Positions 59,959 to 64,000 of a stretch of DNA of 64,000 bases are shown piece by piece (the stretch's first letter is position 1; each line of letters starts with the position of its first letter). The position numbers and the translations under genes are program-made. This DNA comes from Sphingomonas spermidinifaciens (GTDB lineage Bacteria > Pseudomonadota > Alphaproteobacteria > Sphingomonadales > Sphingomonadaceae), in the NCBI RefSeq assembly GCF_002351485.1, contig NZ_NWMW01000001.1:930001-994000 (forward strand), in the 5' to 3' direction. The notes under the pieces were generated by a model. It had not been told where the DNA came from and did no database searches. It saw only the letters and a list, made by a program, of their open reading frames with translations.

Positions 59959-61121
59959 TCGCCGATTGCGTCGTCGTGGGCGGCGGGCCGGCAGGCGCGA
60001 CCGCGGCCGCCGACCTGGCAGCGACCGGCGCGCGCGTCATGCTTCTCGACCGCGGGGGCCGGATCAAGCCGTGCGGCGGCGCGATCCCGCCACGGCTGAT
60101 CGCCGACTTCGCCATTCCCGACCGGCTGCTCGTCGGCCGTGCGGTCGCGGCGCGGATGGTTGCACCCAGTGCCGCCGCCGTCGACATGGCGGTCGATCGT
60201 GGCGGCGACGGCTTCGTCGGAATGGTCGATCGCGGACCCTTCGACGAGTGGCTGCGCACCCGCGCCGCCGGGGCGGGTGCAGAACGCCGTACCGGCAGCT
60301 TCGAGCGGATCGAGCGCGACGATGCCGGATGGGCGGTGGTAGTCTATCGCGATGCCGAGGGCACCGAACGCCGCCTGCCGACCCGCGCCGTCATCGGGGC
60401 CGACGGCGCGCGCTCGCGCGTCGCCGCGTCGGCAATGCCGGGCGTCGCTCCGCCGCCGCAGGTATTCGCCTATCACGAGATCGTCGAGACGCCGCCGGGC
60501 TTCGACCGAACCCGCTGCGACGTCTTCTATCAAGGCGCGCTGTCGCCCGACTTCTATGGCTGGGTGTTCCCGCATGGCGACACGGTCAGCGTCGGCGTCG
60601 GCAGCGCGCGCAAGGGCTTCGCGCTGCGCGCCGCGGTCGATCGGCTACGCGCCGAGAGCGGGCTGGCGGCGGCCCCCGTCGTCCGGCGCGAGGGCGCGCC
60701 GATCCCCTTGAAGCCGCGCAAGCGCTGGGACAATGGCCGCGACACGCTCCTGATCGGTGATGCCGCAGGCGTCGTCGCACCCGCTTCGGGCGAGGGCATC
60801 TATTACGCCATGGCCAGCGGGCGTGAGGCAGCGGGCGCGATGGCCGCGCTGCTCGCGACCGGCGACGCCCGCGCGCTTGCCGGAGCGCGCACCCGCTTCA
60901 TGCGCGCGCATGGCCGCGTCTTCTGGATACTGGGGGTGATGCAGCATTTCTGGTACCGCGACGATCGTCGGCGCGAGCGCTTCGTCGCGATGTGCGACGA
61001 TCGCGACGTCCAGCGGCTGATCTGGCCCGCCTATATGAACAAGCGCATCGTCTATGCCGCCCCCCTCGCCTATCTGCGCATCTTCATGAAGGACATGCGC
61101 CACCTGGTGCAGACCGCATGA
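59955..61121 (+). CDS. bchP: Geranylgeranyl reductase BchP
   Basis: FAD-dependent reductase that converts the geranylgeranyl tail to phytyl, 388 residues. FAD-binding VVVGGGPAGATAAADLAATGARVMLLDRGGRIKPCGGAIPPRLI at the N-terminus, the ATG motif IGADGARSRVA and LLIGDAAGVVAPASGEGIYYAM are family signatures. The C-terminal helix KRIVYAAPLAYLRIFMKDMRHL is typical. It is coupled by overlap to its neighbours on both sides. Confidence 0.96.
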   Translation: MIADCVVVGGGPAGATAAADLAATGARVMLLDRGGRIKPCGGAIPPRLIADFAIPDRLLVGRAVAARMVAPSAAAVDMAVDRGGDGFVGMVDRGPFDEWLRTRAAGAGAERRTGSFERIERDDAGWAVVVYRDAEGTERRLPTRAVIGADGARSRVAASAMPGVAPPPQVFAYHEIVETPPGFDRTRCDVFYQGALSPDFYGWVFPHGDTVSVGVGSARKGFALRAAVDRLRAESGLAAAPVVRREGAPIPLKPRKRWDNGRDTLLIGDAAGVVAPASGEGIYYAMASGREAAGAMAALLATGDARALAGARTRFMRAHGRVFWILGVMQHFWYRDDRRRERFVAMCDDRDVQRLIWPAYMNKRIVYAAPLAYLRIFMKDMRHLVQTA

Positions 61122-61603
61122 CTGCGCGGCCCTGGACGCTGCCGGTCGCGGTCGCGCTGCTGCTGGCGGCGGTGGTCGCGTTCATGGGCGCGACGATGAC
61201 CGAGATCGGGCCGTGGTACCGCGCGCTCGAAAAGCCGCGCTGGGCGCCGCCAGATGCGGCTTACGGCGTCGCCTGGACGCTCATCTACGCGCTGACCGCG
61301 CTCGCCGGGGTGCGCGGCTGGCTCGCGGCCGTGACCAAGGCGGAGCGCGAATGGCTGTTCGGGTTGTTCGCGCTCAACGGCTTCCTCAACATCCTCTGGA
61401 GCGTCTTGTTCTTCCGCCTCCAGCGACCTGACTGGGCAGTGATCGAGGTGCTGGGCCTGTGGTTGTCGGTCGCGGCGCTGGTGATCCTGTTGTGGCGGCG
61501 GACGATGACGGGGGCGGTGATGCTGGTCCCCTACCTGTTGTGGGTGACGTTCGCCGGCTATCTCAACATGACGATCGTACGCCTTAACGGGCCGTTCGGA
61601 TGA
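61118..61603 (+). CDS. tspO: TspO/MBR family protein, copy 2
   Basis: A 161-residue five-helix TspO homologue: GPWYRALEKPRWAPPDAAYGVAWTLIYALTALAGVRGW, ALNGFLNILWSVLFFRLQRPDWA and VTFAGYLNMTIVRLNGPFG. This position after bchP is a common TspO location in photosynthetic clusters. It is ATGA-coupled to bchP and to the following 100-residue gene. It is clearly a paralogue and not a recent duplicate of the copy at 22285-22782. Confidence 0.94.
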   Translation: MTARPWTLPVAVALLLAAVVAFMGATMTEIGPWYRALEKPRWAPPDAAYGVAWTLIYALTALAGVRGWLAAVTKAEREWLFGLFALNGFLNILWSVLFFRLQRPDWAVIEVLGLWLSVAALVILLWRRTMTGAVMLVPYLLWVTFAGYLNMTIVRLNGPFG

Positions 61604-61902
61604 CCGACGCGGCGATGACGTGGTGGTTCGAGAGCGGCCACGCTGCCGACCTCGTGCTGGCGGTCATCGCCGGCGAATATGCGCTACTGGTCACGCGCTT
61701 CGGCTGGTCGCCCCGGCGTGCGGCCCTGCGCCTCTTGCCGGGCGCGCTGATGCTGCTGGGGCTGCGGGCGGCGCTCGTCGGGGCGGCATGGCCGTGGGTC
61801 GCGCTGCCGCTGGCGGCGTCGCTCCCGGTCCATCTGCTCGACTTGATGGGTAGAGGGCCGGGCGACGCGCGCCGCCCGGCCCGCCCGGTCAGATCGTCTT
61901 GA
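61600..61902 (+). CDS. Small membrane protein after tspO, function unknown
   Basis: A 100-residue protein starting by ATGA overlap with tspO. Three hydrophobic segments (DLVLAVIAGEYALLVTRFGW, LLPGALMLLGLRAALVG and WPWVALPLAASLPVHLLDLMG) end in an Arg/Pro-rich tail. No family is recognised. The overlap indicates membership of the bchG operon, perhaps as a TspO partner. The last 14 bases overlap the convergent cytochrome gene. Confidence 0.75.
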   Translation: MTDAAMTWWFESGHAADLVLAVIAGEYALLVTRFGWSPRRAALRLLPGALMLLGLRAALVGAAWPWVALPLAASLPVHLLDLMGRGPGDARRPARPVRSS

Positions 61903-62443
61903 GATAGGCGATGACGTCGGCGCGTTTCTGCGCGTCGGACCAGCCCGCGAACGCCATCTTGGTACCGGGCACGACGCGCTGGGGGTTCTGGAGGTACTGG
62001 AACAGCTTCTCCTCGGTCCAGGTGATGCCGCTGTTCTTGTTGGCCGGCGTGTAGCTATAGCCCGCAACGGTGCCTGCCGCACGGCCGATGATGGCGTGCA
62101 GCGATGGGCCGATCTTGTTCACGCCCTCTTCGACCGCATGGCATGTCGAACAAGTCGCGAACGCGGTCTTGCCCTTGGCCGCGTCGCCGGTGAAGCTGGC
62201 GAGCGTAGTGCCGTCAGTAGTCTCGGTATTGTCGGCCGCCGGCGCCGAAGCCGCCGCCGAAGGTGCCGCGGCGGGTGCAGCCGCCGTATCCGCCGCCGCA
62301 CCGGTATTGGCGGCCGCCGTTTCGGTGCTCCCGCCCGAACCGGAGCTTTCCGGCGCCTGCGAACAACCGGCCGCCGTCAGCGCCAACAGCGCCGCCCCGA
62401 CCGTCCATTTCGTCAAACGAGTCATCGATACTGACTGCATCAT
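61889..62443 (-). CDS. Lipid-anchored class I cytochrome c
   Basis: A 184-residue monohaem cytochrome from ATG 62443 with GGAGAGGGCG as ribosome binding site. A lipoprotein signal ends in LTAAGC (Cys27). An Ala/Thr/Ser-rich linker of about 55 residues follows, then the haem domain with CSTCH (98-102) and methionine ligand in GTKMAFAGW. The fold resembles cytochrome c2 and the mitochondrial type. A tethered carrier with a long linker could reach from the bc1 complex to PufC. It is convergent with the bchG operon and has its own 187-base upstream region. Confidence 0.88.
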   Translation of the reverse strand: MMQSVSMTRLTKWTVGAALLALTAAGCSQAPESSGSGGSTETAAANTGAAADTAAAPAAAPSAAASAPAADNTETTDGTTLASFTGDAAKGKTAFATCSTCHAVEEGVNKIGPSLHAIIGRAAGTVAGYSYTPANKNSGITWTEEKLFQYLQNPQRVVPGTKMAFAGWSDAQKRADVIAYLKTI

Positions 62444-62630
62444 CTCGCCCTCTCCATCACGGTTTACTCGGCGGCGCGTACATGCGTCGCTGGCGAACCG
62501 TGACAGGGCCACAGTCGCCGCCAGAATGACACGTCTCCGCGCGTCAACCTGTGTTAACATCTTCGCGTGCGAAACGATCCGAGTCTACACGGGAGTTGGG
62601 CGGCATTTCGGCGAACCGAGCCGCTCTCGG

Positions 62631-64000
62631 TCAGGAAAAGCCGCGACCCCGGATACGCAGCACGGGAAGGACCGTCGGATCGCCCGCCGGCAGCGCCAGT
62701 CGCAGCGCATCCGCGCCTTGGGCGAAGCGAAGCTTCGGCCCGCCAAGCAGGTCGATCCGCTCGATCCGCGCGCCGGGCAGCGCCTGGCTGCCGAGCGCCT
62801 TGATCGCGCTCTCGCCCTGCGGCCAGCCCAGCAGGATCGCGTAGAGCGCCCCGCCCTTGGTCGTGAAGCGCACGTCATCGGCAGTATAGTTGCCCGATTC
62901 GGCAAAGTGGCCCGCCTTGGCGACGGTCGGCCCCTCGCCATAGAGGCGCCAGGGCCGGGTGCCGTGGATCGCCTCGGCATTGACCTTCATCCACGCGGTG
63001 AGGCCCGTCAGCAATTCCTCTGATTGCGGCGACAGGCTGCCGTCTGGATGCTGGACGATGTTGAGCAGCAGATTGCCGTTCTTGGCGACGATATCGGCGA
63101 GCATGCTGAGCACCTCCCGCGTCGTCTTGAACTTGTCGTTGCGGTTGTAGAACCAGTCGCCATTCGAGGTGTCGGTCTGCCACGGCAGCGGATTGATCCC
63201 CTCGAGCACGCCGCGCTCGACATCCTGCACGGCGGCCTTGGGGAGGAACTCGCCCGACATTGACTTGTGCGCGTAGACCGCCTCGGTCCGGCCTCCGCGG
63301 CCGGCCTTGCGGTTGTAAAGGTGCGCCACCATCGCCCGGCCGACCTCGCCGAACGGAATGCCGCCGTCCGAATAAAGGAGGTCCGGCTGATAATTGTCGA
63401 TGAGGTCGGTGATCCGATCGAACCAGTGGCGCTGGAACTTCGGGTTGGTCGTGTACCAGGTCTGGCCGTTGCCGCGATATGGCTCGGTGCGGTTGTCGTG
63501 GTAGAGATCAACAAATTTGGGATCGGCGCCGTCGTAATCGACGCCCATTTTGCCTGACGTCCAGAACTGATCGAACTGGTGGTTCGGATACCACCAGCAA
63601 TAGCTGGCCCCCAGATGCTCGGACACACCGAAGCGGAGGCCGTGCCGCTTCGCCGCCGCCTGCCACGCGCCGACGATGTCGCGCTTCGGCCCCATCTGGG
63701 CGGCGTTCCAGCGGTGATGCTTCGAGTTCCACAGGTCGAAATTGTCGTGGTGGACGCCCATCGACACGAAGTACTTCGCCCCCGCCGCGGCATAGCGCGC
63801 CATCAGCGCCTCAGGATCGAAGCGCTCCGCCTTCCACAGCGGGATGATGTCCTTGTAGCCGAACGCCGAAGGGTGGCCGTAGGTCTTGACGTGATGGTCG
63901 TAATGGGGGTGACCGGGGATGTAGAGGTTGCGGGCGTACCAGTCGCCTTGCCCCGGCACCGCCTGAGGCCCCCAGTGCGACCAGATGCCGAACTTGGCGT
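62631..64000 (-). CDS. GH29 alpha-L-fucosidase (5' part beyond window)
   Basis: Retaining alpha-fucosidase; about 456 codons are present and the start lies beyond 64000. The GH29 motifs are FGIWSHWGPQAVPGQGDWYARNLY, GAKYFVSMGVHHDNFDLWNSKHHRWNA, FGVSEHLGASYCWW, and the nucleophile Asp in PDLLYSDGGIPFGEVG. Also present are DWFYNRNDKFKTTREVLSMLADIVAKNGNLLLNI and a C-terminal beta-sandwich. It stands 187 bases from the cytochrome gene, on the far side of the photosynthesis cluster from the other glycosidases. Fucose removal from xyloglucan would fit those neighbours. Confidence 0.92.
   Translation of the reverse strand, partial: AKFGIWSHWGPQAVPGQGDWYARNLYIPGHPHYDHHVKTYGHPSAFGYKDIIPLWKAERFDPEALMARYAAAGAKYFVSMGVHHDNFDLWNSKHHRWNAAQMGPKRDIVGAWQAAAKRHGLRFGVSEHLGASYCWWYPNHQFDQFWTSGKMGVDYDGADPKFVDLYHDNRTEPYRGNGQTWYTTNPKFQRHWFDRITDLIDNYQPDLLYSDGGIPFGEVGRAMVAHLYNRKAGRGGRTEAVYAHKSMSGEFLPKAAVQDVERGVLEGINPLPWQTDTSNGDWFYNRNDKFKTTREVLSMLADIVAKNGNLLLNIVQHPDGSLSPQSEELLTGLTAWMKVNAEAIHGTRPWRLYGEGPTVAKAGHFAESGNYTADDVRFTTKGGALYAILLGWPQGESAIKALGSQALPGARIERIDLLGGPKLRFAQGADALRLALPAGDPTVLPVLRIRGRGFS

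Noticed and set aside
62444..62630. PpsR site in the cytochrome c upstream region
   Set aside because: No TGT-N12-ACA match is present; a GTTAAC palindrome near 62550 is too short to interpret.

Overview
The window reads as chromosomal DNA of a high-GC alphaproteobacterium, most likely a sphingomonad that is an aerobic anoxygenic phototroph. This rests on gene content and order: a single cluster of bacteriochlorophyll, carotenoid, reaction-centre and LH1 genes with the oxygen-dependent cyclase acsF and no bchE, no pucBA and no pufQ, beside a TonB-receptor/flavin-halogenase/glycosidase locus of the type common in Sphingomonadales, Caulobacterales and Xanthomonas. No strain-level identification is possible from the sequence alone.

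Layout. (1) 1-5.8 kb, housekeeping and accessory: trigger factor (cut by the left edge), tRNA-Leu(UAG), a proline-rich small protein, SufE, a secreted cyclophilin and QueA; then a LysM/peptidoglycan-hydrolase-like protein overlapping a small lipoprotein gene, and a 43-residue membrane peptide. (2) 5.9-20.0 kb, a minus-strand glycan locus. In transcription order it holds a TonB-dependent receptor, two flavin-dependent halogenase homologues, a GH39-like enzyme, an intrinsic terminator, a GH31 alpha-xylosidase-like enzyme, a GH35-like beta-galactosidase, a Tat-exported Gfo/Idh/MocA oxidoreductase and a DUF1080 protein. A GH29 alpha-fucosidase lies at the far right edge (62.6-64 kb). Fucosidase, galactosidase and xylosidase together would strip xyloglucan side chains. 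(3) 20.3-22.3 kb, a LytS/LytTR two-component pair.

(4) 22.3-62.4 kb, the photosynthesis gene cluster. Its blocks are tspO (minus) diverging from bchI-bchD-bchO-orf60 (plus); crtC-crtD (minus) diverging from crtF (plus); bchC-bchX-bchY-bchZ-pufB-pufA-pufL-pufM-pufC (plus); a DUF3422 gene; a 14-gene minus-strand superoperon bchF-bchN-bchB-bchH-bchL-bchM-lhaA-puhA-puhB-puhC-orf98-acsF-puhE-hemA; aerR-ppsR, then bchG-(pucC-like)-bchP-tspO-orf100 (plus); and a convergent lipoprotein cytochrome c. The genes cover 5-aminolevulinate synthesis, Mg chelation (BchHID), methylation (BchM), ring E closure (AcsF), the two nitrogenase-like reductases (BchLNB, BchXYZ), BchF and BchC, esterification and reduction of the tail (BchG, BchP), three late carotenoid steps (CrtCDF), the pigment proteins and assembly factors. 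The early carotenoid genes crtE, crtB and crtI and a dedicated bchJ are not in the window.

Regulation. Five TGT-N12-AC(A/G) palindromes of the PpsR/CrtJ type lie upstream of bchI/tspO, crtD/crtF, bchC, bchF/aerR and bchG. Several overlap recognisable sigma70-like elements. At bchI and bchG the inferred transcription start falls on the start codon and no ribosome binding site is visible, which suggests leaderless mRNAs. Within the puf region, strong hairpins precede pufB and separate pufA from pufL. A structured, REP-like palindromic element is read in frame through the 5' end of bchY.
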